From UBA2862 sp045637485 (GTDB taxonomy: Bacteria; Bacillota; Clostridia; Christensenellales; Aristaeellaceae), in the NCBI GenBank assembly GCA_045637485.1, contig JAZTZK010000312.1, forward strand, positions 1-6,257: DNA of 6,257 bases, in the 5' to 3' direction. The notes beneath the pieces are model-generated. The model made no database searches. It was not told the origin of the DNA and saw nothing but the letters and a program-made list of their open reading frames with translations. Positions 1 to 5,242 of the stretch are shown here, one piece after another. Every line of letters begins with the position of its first letter. The stretch's first letter is position 1. The position numbers were made by a program, and so were the translations under genes.

Positions 1-510
1 CTGACGCCGGGACAGCGCGTCCATGCCCGCCGTGGGCTCGTCCAGCAGCAGGATCTCCGGCTCGATCATCAGCGCCCGGCAGATCATCAGCTTGCGCTTC
101 ATGCCGCCGGACAGGTGCCTGACCGTGCGGTGGCGATAGTCGATCAGACCGGCAAATTCCAGCAGCTCGTCGGTCTTCTGCCTGATGACCTTCCGGGGGA
201 GATAATACAGCCGTCCCTGGTACTCCATGACCTCGTCCATGTTCATGTCCTGGCGCATCGAATACTCCTGGGTGATGACGGACAGCTTGCGCTTCTGTTG
301 GCTGGCCTTGCGGTCCAGCCTCTGCCCGTCGATCAGTATCTCGCCCTCCGTCGGCAGCAGCACCGTGGACATCATGGAAATGGTGGTGGTTTTGCCCGCG
401 CCGTTGGGGCCGAGGAGCCCGAAGAACTCCCCGGTCTCAATGCGCAGGCTCAGGTGATCCACCGCCGTGAAGCCGTCAAACTTCTTGGTCAGGTTTTTTA
501 GCTCAATCAT
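1..510 (-). CDS. ABC transporter ATP-binding protein, partial (C-terminus outside window)
   Basis: This is the ATPase subunit of an ABC transporter; 170 N-terminal codons are visible, and the frame stays open to the window edge. Seen: Walker A GPNGAGKTT (residues 34-42), Q-loop Gln81 in VITQE, signature LSGGMKRK (133-140), Walker B ILLLDEP (153-159) and D-loop AGMDALSRR after it. The H-loop lies outside. The sequence pattern resembles the DrrA/CcmA group that works with ABC-2 type permeases (drug, lipid or polysaccharide export), but the substrate cannot be read from it. The ATG at 510 has AAGGA just upstream and overlaps the end of the cbiL-like gene by 8 nt (ATGATTGA), so translation is probably coupled. 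A membrane partner is expected to the left of the window. A role in corrinoid or cobalt transport is possible from context only; the ATPase does not look like BtuD or CbiO specifically. Confidence 0.93.
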   Translation of the reverse strand, partial: MIELKNLTKKFDGFTAVDHLSLRIETGEFFGLLGPNGAGKTTTISMMSTVLLPTEGEILIDGQRLDRKASQQKRKLSVITQEYSMRQDMNMDEVMEYQGRLYYLPRKVIRQKTDELLEFAGLIDYRHRTVRHLSGGMKRKLMICRALMIEPEILLLDEPTAGMDALSRRQ

Positions 511-1195
511 GGTTTTCCTTGGCTATGATCAGGGAATAGTAGCCTGCGTCGTCCGGGATCTCGTCCAGGCTTCGGTACAGCTTTTCATTCTCCATGCTGC
601 AATTCTCCACCATCTGCACCTTCCGGCCGCTCTTGCGCAGCATCTGCTTCACGGCGGCCATCCGGCTGGCGGACTTCATCAGCACGTAGGTGCCCGGCTG
701 CTCCAGCGCATGGTCCAGCTTGTGCACCGCGGGTACCACGTGCAGCTGCTCGTCCCACTCCACCAGCGGCAGATTCAGCCGCGCCGCCGCCGCACAAAAA
801 GAGCTGATGCCCGGCACCAGCTCCACCTGGTAGCCGTCTGCCTCCAGGTAGCGCTGGATGTAGCTGAAGGTACAGTAGACGGTGGGGTCGCCCAGGGTGA
901 TGTACACCAGGTTTTTCCCCTGGTCCAGTATGCCCTCCACCCGCTTCGCCGCCTTCTGGTGTTCCCTGTCGATCAGCTCCCGGTCCTTGATCATGGGCAT
1001 GTAGATCGGCACGAGCTCCTTATCTGCGATCTCCGGCACCACGCCCGCCGCGATCCTGTAGGCCACGGTCGCCTTCGGTTCCTTCCCGGGCACGGCGATC
1101 ACGTCGTTCTCCCTTATCAGTCTCGCCGCCTTACAGGTCATCAGCTCAGGGTCGCCGGGACCGACGCCCACGCCGTATGCAATGCCTTTTTTCAT
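503..1195 (-). CDS. cbiL: Cobalt-factor II (precorrin-2) C20-methyltransferase, CbiL/CobI type
   Basis: SAM-dependent methylation of C20 of the cobalt-factor II/precorrin-2 macrocycle, an early cytoplasmic step of corrin-ring (vitamin B12) synthesis. The 230-residue length is normal for the family. Seen: the N-terminal tetrapyrrole-methylase motif GVGPGDPELMT (10-20), the SAM-pocket motif LGDPTVYCTF (101-110), the loop VPGISSFCAAAA (127-138) and a C-terminal strand YYSLIIAKE (219-227). GDPTVY followed by an SY(I)Q stretch is characteristic of the C20-methyltransferase rather than of CbiF, CbiH or CbiE. The anaerobic (cobalt-early) name is chosen because the neighbourhood suggests an anaerobe; the sequence alone does not separate CbiL from CobI. 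The start at 1195 is preceded by GAGG and overlaps the stop of a short upstream frame (ATGA); the stop overlaps the ABC ATPase start. No other corrin-synthesis gene is in the window. Confidence 0.9.
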   Translation of the reverse strand: MKKGIAYGVGVGPGDPELMTCKAARLIRENDVIAVPGKEPKATVAYRIAAGVVPEIADKELVPIYMPMIKDRELIDREHQKAAKRVEGILDQGKNLVYITLGDPTVYCTFSYIQRYLEADGYQVELVPGISSFCAAAARLNLPLVEWDEQLHVVPAVHKLDHALEQPGTYVLMKSASRMAAVKQMLRKSGRKVQMVENCSMENEKLYRSLDEIPDDAGYYSLIIAKENHD

Positions 1196-1335
1196 ATGCC
1201 TCGTACCTCATTCCCCTTCAATTTCCCCGCTGCTTCCTCCACGGCCTTCACTGGGGCTATCAGCGTCGCTTTCTCAGCGATCCGGATTCGCACGCCGTCG
1301 CCCCGATATCCCCCGTATCTTCTCTGCGTGATCAC
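1192..1335 (-). CDS. Short unrecognised open frame upstream of cbiL, possible gene remnant
   Basis: A 47-codon frame (GTG start, VITQRRYGGYRGDG... ...KLKGNEVRGI) ends in TGA that overlaps the cbiL ATG by 4 nt (ATGA), the usual mark of translational coupling. It could also start at TTG 1347 or at an internal GTG at 1293, the latter with GGGG seven bases upstream. The predicted transcription start near 1346 leaves almost no room for a leader before GTG 1335, and no good ribosome binding site is visible there. I do not recognise the product. It may be a coupling leader peptide, the 3' end of a former longer gene, or chance. Confidence 0.35.
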   Translation of the reverse strand: MITQRRYGGYRGDGVRIRIAEKATLIAPVKAVEEAAGKLKGNEVRGI

Positions 1336-1341
1336 GCTGAG
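1322..1341. promoter_or_regulatory. Palindrome just downstream of the cbiL promoter, candidate operator
   Basis: GCGTGATCACGC (1326-1337) is a perfect 12-bp palindrome. After one mismatch per side it extends by CTC/GAG to 20 bp. It lies about 5-25 nt downstream of the predicted start of transcription, a classic repressor position. As RNA it could also form a short 5' hairpin. The binding protein is unknown. Confidence 0.4.
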
Positions 1342-1352
1342 CGTCAAGAGCT

Positions 1353-1382
1353 ATTATATAAAATGAAACCGTATTTCGTCAA
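1353..1382 (-). promoter_or_regulatory. Sigma-A-like promoter of the cbiL-ABC operon
   Basis: On the minus strand, TTGACG (1382-1377) is followed after 18 bp by a perfect TATAAT (1358-1353), with AT-rich flanks. The predicted transcription start is near 1346, giving a leader of about 150 nt before cbiL. No B12-box sequence of a cobalamin riboswitch was recognised in that leader. Confidence 0.75.
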
Positions 1383-1442
1383 CTCAATTGTATTTTCACG
1401 AACGCAACAGGCTGTCAAAATATAGAGAATACTGTGTAAAAC

Positions 1443-1477
1443 GCTTGCAGGGACGCCGCAACGGCGCCCCTGCAAGC
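1443..1477. repeat. Strong inverted repeat, REP/MITE-like palindromic element
   Basis: GCTTGCAGGGACGCCG (1443-1458) and CGGCGCCCCTGCAAGC (1462-1477) pair over 16 bp with one A-C mismatch and a three-base loop CAA. It lies 64 bp downstream of the helical-protein gene (minus strand), where it is followed by GTTTTAC, only a weak T tract. It could act as an inefficient terminator for that gene. The long GC-rich stem with a purine-rich GCAGGG arm resembles the dispersed intergenic palindromes common in Clostridia, but whether it is repeated in this genome cannot be seen here. Confidence 0.6.
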
Positions 1478-1540
1478 ACAAGGTCATAGTATGTCCATGC
1501 GTGAGACAGCCCACACAGTGGTCGCTGTTCAATCCATGCC

Positions 1541-2344
1541 CTATTCCGCTTCGTTCTCCTCGACGGAAGGCTCTTCGACCTCGGTGTCAAACACCTCGGA
1601 GATCGTGTCGGCGGAGGGACCCTCCAGGATGATCTCCTTCGCCTCCCCGGTGACCGCTTCAGCCTCCTCGGCGGCTGCTTCAGCGACATCCTTCGCGGCG
1701 TCCGCCTGGGCCTCGGCTTCCTTCCTGGCCGCTTCAAAGGTCTGGACAGCGTCGCCCTTGACCTGCTCGAAGGTGCTCTTGACCTTGTCAGCCAGCGTGC
1801 GCACGCCGTCGCCCACGGCCTTCAGCACGTCCTGGGCGGCAACCTCCACCTTGTCGGCGGCCTGCCTGGCGTTGTCGGCGGCTTCCTTCATGGCGCTGTC
1901 TGCGCTCTGCCTGGCATCGTCAGCGATCCCCTTGACCGCCTTGTCGGCCTCCTCTCTGGCCTCCTCCAGCTTTTCCTCGGTCTTGGCAAACTTGCCCTGG
2001 ATGTAATCGTGAATGGAATCTGTACCGGTGGCGGCGGAATTGCGAATCTGCTCTACCTGCGCCTTGACCTCGTCGCTGATCTGCGCCTTCAGGTCGGGCT
2101 TGCGCTCGGCCTTCGCCTTGTCGGCCAGGTTCTTCGCGCCGTCGCCCACCTTGTCCAGCGCGTCCGCCACGGCGGGCTTTGCCTTTTCGATCAGGTCCCT
2201 GGCTCCGTCGGAAACCTTGTCGAAGGTTTCCTCGATCCCCGGCTTCGCCTTTTCAAACAGGTCCTTCGCGCCTTCCACGGCTTTTTCACCCAGATCCTGC
2301 AGCTTGTCAACTGCCTTGCCCAATTCGTCCATCAAACCAGCCAT
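1541..2344 (-). CDS. Helical repeat protein, apolipoprotein/LEA/phasin-like, unknown function
   Basis: A 267-residue protein dominated by Ala, Lys, Glu and Asp, predicted almost entirely alpha-helical, without a signal peptide or membrane segment, so probably cytoplasmic. Residues 3-90 form four tandem 22-residue units starting at Gly3, Gly25, Gly47 and Gly69; units 2 and 3 share the pattern G-A-(K/R)-D-L-x-E-K-A-K-P and end D-K-V-x-D. A related segment recurs at 180-198 (GVRTLADKVK). Residues 110-235 are Ala/Glu/Lys-rich with a coiled-coil or LEA-type look, and the last 27 residues are acidic. The 22-residue, proline-marked amphipathic helices recall the apolipoprotein A1/E fold; phasins and group 3 LEA proteins are alternatives. 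Binding to a lipid or membrane surface is inference only. The start is well supported: AGGAGG lies seven bases before ATG 2344. It is probably monocistronic. Confidence 0.8.
   Translation of the reverse strand: MAGLMDELGKAVDKLQDLGEKAVEGAKDLFEKAKPGIEETFDKVSDGARDLIEKAKPAVADALDKVGDGAKNLADKAKAERKPDLKAQISDEVKAQVEQIRNSAATGTDSIHDYIQGKFAKTEEKLEEAREEADKAVKGIADDARQSADSAMKEAADNARQAADKVEVAAQDVLKAVGDGVRTLADKVKSTFEQVKGDAVQTFEAARKEAEAQADAAKDVAEAAAEEAEAVTGEAKEIILEGPSADTISEVFDTEVEEPSVEENEAE
2075..2338 (-). repeat. Four tandem 66-bp units encoding 22-residue amphipathic helices
   Basis: These encode residues 3-24, 25-46, 47-68 and 69-90 of the helical protein with exact 22-residue register. Units 2 and 3 are closest (GAKDLFEKAKP versus GARDLIEKAKP). 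Unit 1 keeps G1, D4, K8, A9 and K19; unit 4 keeps GAKNLADKAK and then drifts. The DNA has diverged at many third positions, so these are old duplications kept by selection on protein rather than recent copies. Confidence 0.65.
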
Positions 2345-2379
2345 GCCAATGCCTCCTCGTTGCTATTGTACTTAATCCC

Positions 2380-2408
2380 ATTATAACAGATTGCCGGCGA
2401 TAATGCAA
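2380..2408 (-). promoter_or_regulatory. Extended -10 promoter of the helical-protein gene
   Basis: On the minus strand TTGCAT (2408-2403), a 17-bp spacer and TATAAT (2385-2380), with TG one base before the -10 box (TGTTATAAT). The weak -35 is compensated by the extended -10. The predicted start is near 2373, leaving a short leader that carries the AGGAGG site. Confidence 0.65.
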
Positions 2409-2440
2409 CCTTTCCCGGCACATTCGCCGATAATATCAAA

Positions 2441-3970
2441 TCACCCCTGGTGATCCAGTATCCACAGTGAGATTAGCAGCTGCAGCCGCCTGCCGGGGTC
2501 ATCCAGGTCGATGGGCGCCACAGCCTGCAGCTTGCGCAGGCGATAGAGCAGCGTGGTGCGGTGAATGATCAGCATCCCGGCGGTGCGGGGTATGTCCCGC
2601 TCGTTGAGCAGGAAGGCGCGCAGGGTTTCGTAATACTGGGTGCCCTTCTCCCGGTCATACTCGATCAGGCGGTTCAGCTCCGGGGCCACCAGATGGCGCA
2701 ACGGCATCGCCTCCCGAGTCCGGCCCAGCATGTACTCCAGCGCGCAGTCAGAAAAGGGAATCGCCCATCGCTCGCCGCCCAGCTGAAACGCCCTTTCCAG
2801 CGCCACCCTGGATTGCAGATAGGCGACGTGCAGCTCCTCCAGGCCCTGCACCGGCGAGGATATGCCAGCGTACAGGCAGTAATCCCGGCAGAGGGGCGAC
2901 AGGCTGTGGCGCAGCATCGGCAGGGTCAGGCTCTGCCGGTCCAGATTCAGCAGCACGCACTGCTGATGCCCGGAGAAGAGGATGTAGCCCTGTGGGAACA
3001 CCTGAAACAGGTCGCTGTGCAGCGCGTGGTCCATGACACCGGCCTCGGATTGAACCTGCGTCTCCAGCCGCATGCACAGCAGACGCTCGTCACGCTTCCA
3101 GCCCAGCATGGCCAGCAGCTGCCCCTCCTCCTGGGGCTCGGGCTGCCTGCCGTTGAGCAGATCCAGCACCACGTCGTCCATGCTTCGGTATGCCCTCTCC
3201 TGTCCCGAACGACTGCGGTTCAGCAGCATCAGCACCCGCTGGGCCAGCAGGTCGACCAGTGCGTAATCCAGCTTCCTGAAGCCGCGCCGGTGCTCCACCG
3301 CCAGAAGCCTTCCCCGATAGACGCTGCCCTCCCAGAGGTTGGCATACAGCCAGCGCAGGCCCTGGGGGGCGGCGTCCCACAGCTGCGGGGTACGGTGCAC
3401 GTAGGTCTCCAGGTATTCCCCGTCGTTCCGGAAATCCTCCACGATGGCCCTGGGAATGAATTCCTTCGACGAGGACATCACGTAGTCCGGCGGCATGACC
3501 TCCGCCAGCTCCGCCGAGCGCGCCACCATCACAAACCAGTCGTCGTGGATGCAGATGGGGTTTTCCAGCAGCTCCGCCCCCAGCTCGCACAGCTGGCGCG
3601 GGTCGGCGTTGCGGTAGACCAGCTCGTCCATCCGCGCCTCCATCTCCCGGCAGCGCTCGAATATGTCCAACAGCGCGTCCAGCAGCGCCTCTGGCGTTTG
3701 GTTCATGCACAGTATGCAGCCGCCCTTCCCCGGCACCTGAGTGGCGCTGACGCAGGTGTGATCGCTGCCCCGGAACGCGGGCGCGTCCTGCGGGCCGACC
3801 ACGCAGATCACATCCGGCGCGATAAGGCCCTGGGGCGAGAAGCGCCGCGCCCCGCGAAAGCGGCGCTCCCCCGCGCCCCGCGCCACCCGGCAGGTAAAGC
3901 CCGCCAGGTTCAGCTCCTCCGCCAGCATCTCCAGCGTCGGGTACAGGTGCTTCAGCGCGCGCTCCTCCAT
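2441..3970 (-). CDS. PucR/CdaR-type transcriptional regulator (C-terminal HTH)
   Basis: A 509-residue DNA-binding regulator. The C-terminus carries the PucR-family helix-turn-helix: from about residue 445, YYETLRAFLLNERDIPRTAGML, then the recognition segment HRTTLLYRLRKLQ (about 470-482), followed by a helix ending at LLISLWILDHQG. The part before it (about 265-415) resembles the GGDEF-like CdaR linker domain, and residues 1-260 form a probable sensory region whose ligand is unknown. The start at 3970 is preferred over the upstream in-frame ATG at 3991. GGAGGG lies just before 3970, inside the sequence between the two ATGs, while 3991 falls almost at the predicted transcription start and has no ribosome site. 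It is divergent from the corrinoid-protein transcript, so it probably controls it. Regulators of this family often sit next to corrinoid methyltransferase genes in anaerobes (family knowledge). Confidence 0.85.
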   Translation of the reverse strand: MEERALKHLYPTLEMLAEELNLAGFTCRVARGAGERRFRGARRFSPQGLIAPDVICVVGPQDAPAFRGSDHTCVSATQVPGKGGCILCMNQTPEALLDALLDIFERCREMEARMDELVYRNADPRQLCELGAELLENPICIHDDWFVMVARSAELAEVMPPDYVMSSSKEFIPRAIVEDFRNDGEYLETYVHRTPQLWDAAPQGLRWLYANLWEGSVYRGRLLAVEHRRGFRKLDYALVDLLAQRVLMLLNRSRSGQERAYRSMDDVVLDLLNGRQPEPQEEGQLLAMLGWKRDERLLCMRLETQVQSEAGVMDHALHSDLFQVFPQGYILFSGHQQCVLLNLDRQSLTLPMLRHSLSPLCRDYCLYAGISSPVQGLEELHVAYLQSRVALERAFQLGGERWAIPFSDCALEYMLGRTREAMPLRHLVAPELNRLIEYDREKGTQYYETLRAFLLNERDIPRTAGMLIIHRTTLLYRLRKLQAVAPIDLDDPGRRLQLLISLWILDHQG

Positions 3971-3999
3971 GGTCAGCCCTCCCTCCAGCATTCACTCAT

Positions 4000-4028
4000 A
4001 TTATATCCTCAAAAATGAGGAATGTAAA
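4000..4028 (-). promoter_or_regulatory. Promoter of the PucR-type regulator gene
   Basis: On the minus strand TTTACA (4028-4023), a 17-bp spacer and a perfect TATAAT (4005-4000). The predicted start of transcription lies near 3993, which argues against translation from ATG 3991 and supports ATG 3970. Confidence 0.7.
4006..4021. promoter_or_regulatory. Palindrome between -10 and -35 of the regulator promoter, candidate operator
   Basis: TCCTCA-AAAA-TGAGGA has perfect 6-bp arms and sits in the spacer of the regulator promoter, so a bound protein would block RNA polymerase. Its right half recurs as part of AAAA(T/C)GAGGAA at 4012-4022 and 4043-4053, and ATGAGGAA occurs again at 4157-4164. Autoregulation by the PucR-type protein is a reasonable guess. 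Confidence 0.4.
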
Positions 4029-4078
4029 GCGCATAATCACCCAAAACGAGGAAAATGACTCGGTTTCCCGCCGGTCAA

Positions 4079-4108
4079 TTGACAGGGAAGTGCGCCAAAT
4101 GCTACTAT
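4079..4108 (+). promoter_or_regulatory. Promoter reading into the methyltransferase remnant and corrinoid gene
   Basis: A perfect TTGACA (4079-4084), an 18-bp spacer and TACTAT (4103-4108) with an extended -10 TG (TGCTACTAT). It is divergent from the regulator promoter, with 50 bp between the two -35 boxes. The predicted start is near 4115, giving a leader of about 285 nt before the corrinoid gene that contains the pseudogene. Confidence 0.65.
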
Positions 4109-4201
4109 ATTTCATGGAAAGCGCGTATCCCATGACGGAATGCGCGATGCTTGAATATGAGGAATTGATACAGTGAAAACCGAAAGAGGGGAATTCATAA
4201 C

Positions 4202-4317
4202 ATGCTGAGCGCGAAGGAAAACATGCGCGAAGTCGTTCGGGGCGGTAAGCCTGAGCGCTTCATCGACCAGTATGGGATGCCATCGACAGGTACAACCGCG
4301 TAAAAATCGGATTATAG
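4202..4317 (+). pseudogene. Gutted URO-D-family (MtaA-like) methyltransferase gene
   Basis: ATG 4202 has GAGGGG ten bases upstream and opens a frame beginning MLSAKENMREVVRGGKPERF, which looks like the N-terminus of uroporphyrinogen-decarboxylase-fold methyltransferases (pattern KEN-x5-RGxKPERF). After about 25 codons the frame runs out into a short unrelated tail ending at TAA 4301-4303. Starting at 4276 in another frame, DAIDRYNRVKIGL followed by TAG (4315-4317) reads like the C-terminal end of the same kind of protein. The simplest reading is one internal deletion of roughly a kilobase that joined the two ends out of frame. Intact relatives transfer methyl groups to or from corrinoid proteins, which fits the gene directly downstream. 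The assignment rests on short segments; the alternative is a 33-residue leader peptide. Confidence 0.55.
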
Positions 4318-4399
4318 CTTGAGGACATCGAGGCCGACCGCCTTTCGATAAACATCATGTTCCGATTGAATGACCCACATCTGAAAGGAGATAATCACA

Positions 4400-5029
4400 A
4401 TGACACTTGAGAACATCCATGACCTGGTATGCAACGGCAAGACCCGCCTGGTTCCCGGCGCGGTGAAGGAAGCCCTGGAGGGTGGCGTCGAGGCAGCCCT
4501 CATACTGAACACCATGATCGACGCCATGAGCGTCGTGGGCGAGCGCTTCTCCAGGAACGAGATCTTCGTGCCCGAGATGCTGGTGGCCGCGAAGGCCATG
4601 AAGAAGGGCGTGGACGTGCTGAAGCCCCACCTGTCCGACGGCGGCGTGGGCAGCATGGGCAAGATGATCATGGGCACCGTGGCGGGCGATTTGCACGATA
4701 TCGGCAAGAACCTGGTCATCATGATGATCGAGTCCGCGGGCTTCGAGGTCATCGACCTGGGCGTGGACGTGCCCGTCGACCGCTTCATCTCCGCCTACGA
4801 GGAGAACCCCGACACGAAGATCATCGGCTGCTCGGCGCTGCTGACCACCACGATGCCGGCCCTGGAGCATACCGTGGCCACCATCAACCAGCAGCCCTGG
4901 CGCAGCAAGGTGAAGGTCATGGTGGGCGGCGCGCCCATCACTCAGGAGTTCGCGGACCGGATCGGCGCGGACGCCTACACCGAGGACGCCGCCTCCGCCG
5001 CCCAGAAGGCCAAGGAGCTGGTGGCCTGA
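4400..5029 (+). CDS. Corrinoid (B12-binding) methyltransferase protein, MtaC/MtmC/MttC-like
   Basis: Small cobamide-carrying protein of a corrinoid-dependent methyl-transfer system: its cobalt takes a methyl group from a substrate methyltransferase and hands it to an acceptor methyltransferase. The length of 209 residues is typical. Residues 1-88 form the helical cap domain (VGERFSRNEIFVPEML at 45-61). Residues 89-209 are the Rossmann-like B12 domain with DLHDIG (D97-x-H99-x-x-G102), where His99 is the expected lower cobalt ligand, then the family's S-x-L (S145, L147) and GG (G176-G177) motifs. All binding residues are intact. AAAGGAG lies nine bases before the ATG. The substrate (methanol, methylamine, betaine or a methoxylated compound) cannot be told from this subunit, and no substrate methyltransferase is in the window. 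It is probably co-transcribed with the upstream remnant and is divergent from the PucR-type regulator. Confidence 0.92.
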   Translation: MTLENIHDLVCNGKTRLVPGAVKEALEGGVEAALILNTMIDAMSVVGERFSRNEIFVPEMLVAAKAMKKGVDVLKPHLSDGGVGSMGKMIMGTVAGDLHDIGKNLVIMMIESAGFEVIDLGVDVPVDRFISAYEENPDTKIIGCSALLTTTMPALEHTVATINQQPWRSKVKVMVGGAPITQEFADRIGADAYTEDAASAAQKAKELVA

Positions 5030-5087
5030 TTCTCCGTAAAAACTACAGCGCTGCATGATACGGCTGCAGGGGCTGCGAAGCAAAATG

Positions 5088-5121
5088 ACGCGACGCCATC
5101 CCCTGCGGTCGCGTATTTTTT
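5088..5121 (+). terminator. Intrinsic terminator after the corrinoid gene
   Basis: ACGCGAC (5088-5094) pairs with GTCGCGT (5108-5114) across a 13-base loop, followed by ATTTTTT. It ends the corrinoid transcript about 60 nt past the stop. The loop holds CCCCTGC (5100-5106), which is complementary to GCAGGGG at 5066-5072, so a pseudoknot or competing fold is possible. Confidence 0.7.
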
Positions 5122-5149
5122 CAGCCGCGCTCCGCGTCAACCCATATTG

Positions 5150-5229
5150 TTTACGCAATACTCTGCTAAAGACTATTGACTTAATGTTCCTGCACGATTA
5201 AAATAGTAGACGTATAAGTTTTGCGTAAA
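5150..5229. repeat. 9-bp inverted repeat flanking the DegV-gene promoter
   Basis: TTTACGCAA (5150-5158) and TTGCGTAAA (5221-5229) are exact reverse complements, 62 bp apart, one upstream of the -35 box and one between the transcription start and the ribosome site. The left arm lies outside the transcript, so this is not an mRNA hairpin. A two-site operator is one reading. Confidence 0.4.
5176..5204 (+). promoter_or_regulatory. Promoter of the DegV-family gene
   Basis: TTGACT (5176-5181), a 17-bp spacer and TAAAAT (5199-5204). The predicted start is near 5211, giving a leader of about 30 nt that contains the ribosome site GAGG at 5232-5235, seven bases before ATG 5243. Confidence 0.7.
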
Positions 5230-5242
5230 TCGAGGTAGTTTC

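Noticed and set aside
1196..1346. Cobalamin riboswitch in the leader of the cbiL operon
   Set aside because: The leader is only about 150 nt and I could not find the B12-box or the other conserved blocks of that riboswitch.
467..1366. Open frame of 299 codons on the plus strand opposite cbiL
   Set aside because: Its translation has no family features and covers the promoter of the real minus-strand operon.
1344..1532. Open frame of 62 codons on the minus strand across the intergenic hairpin
   Set aside because: It lies over the 16-bp inverted repeat and the cbiL promoter, has no good ribosome site and looks like chance.
3971..3991. Seven-codon N-terminal extension of the PucR-type regulator (ATG at 3991)
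   Set aside because: No ribosome site precedes it and it falls at the predicted transcription start; GGAGGG in this stretch serves the ATG at 3970.
2561..4018. Long open frame of 485 codons on the plus strand opposite the PucR-type gene
   Set aside because: It is rich in His, Gln, Arg and Pro with no recognisable domain, as expected from reading a GC-rich gene backwards; the opposite strand encodes a clear PucR-family protein.
4114..4176. 20-codon frame MESAYPMTECAMLEYEELIQ at the predicted 5' end of the divergent transcript
   Set aside because: The ATG would sit at the transcription start with no ribosome site, and the peptide is not recognised; a leaderless peptide is possible but unsupported.
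4355..5158. Open frame of 267 codons on the minus strand opposite the corrinoid gene
   Set aside because: Low-complexity Gly/His/Asp-rich shadow; it also runs through the terminator hairpin of the corrinoid gene.
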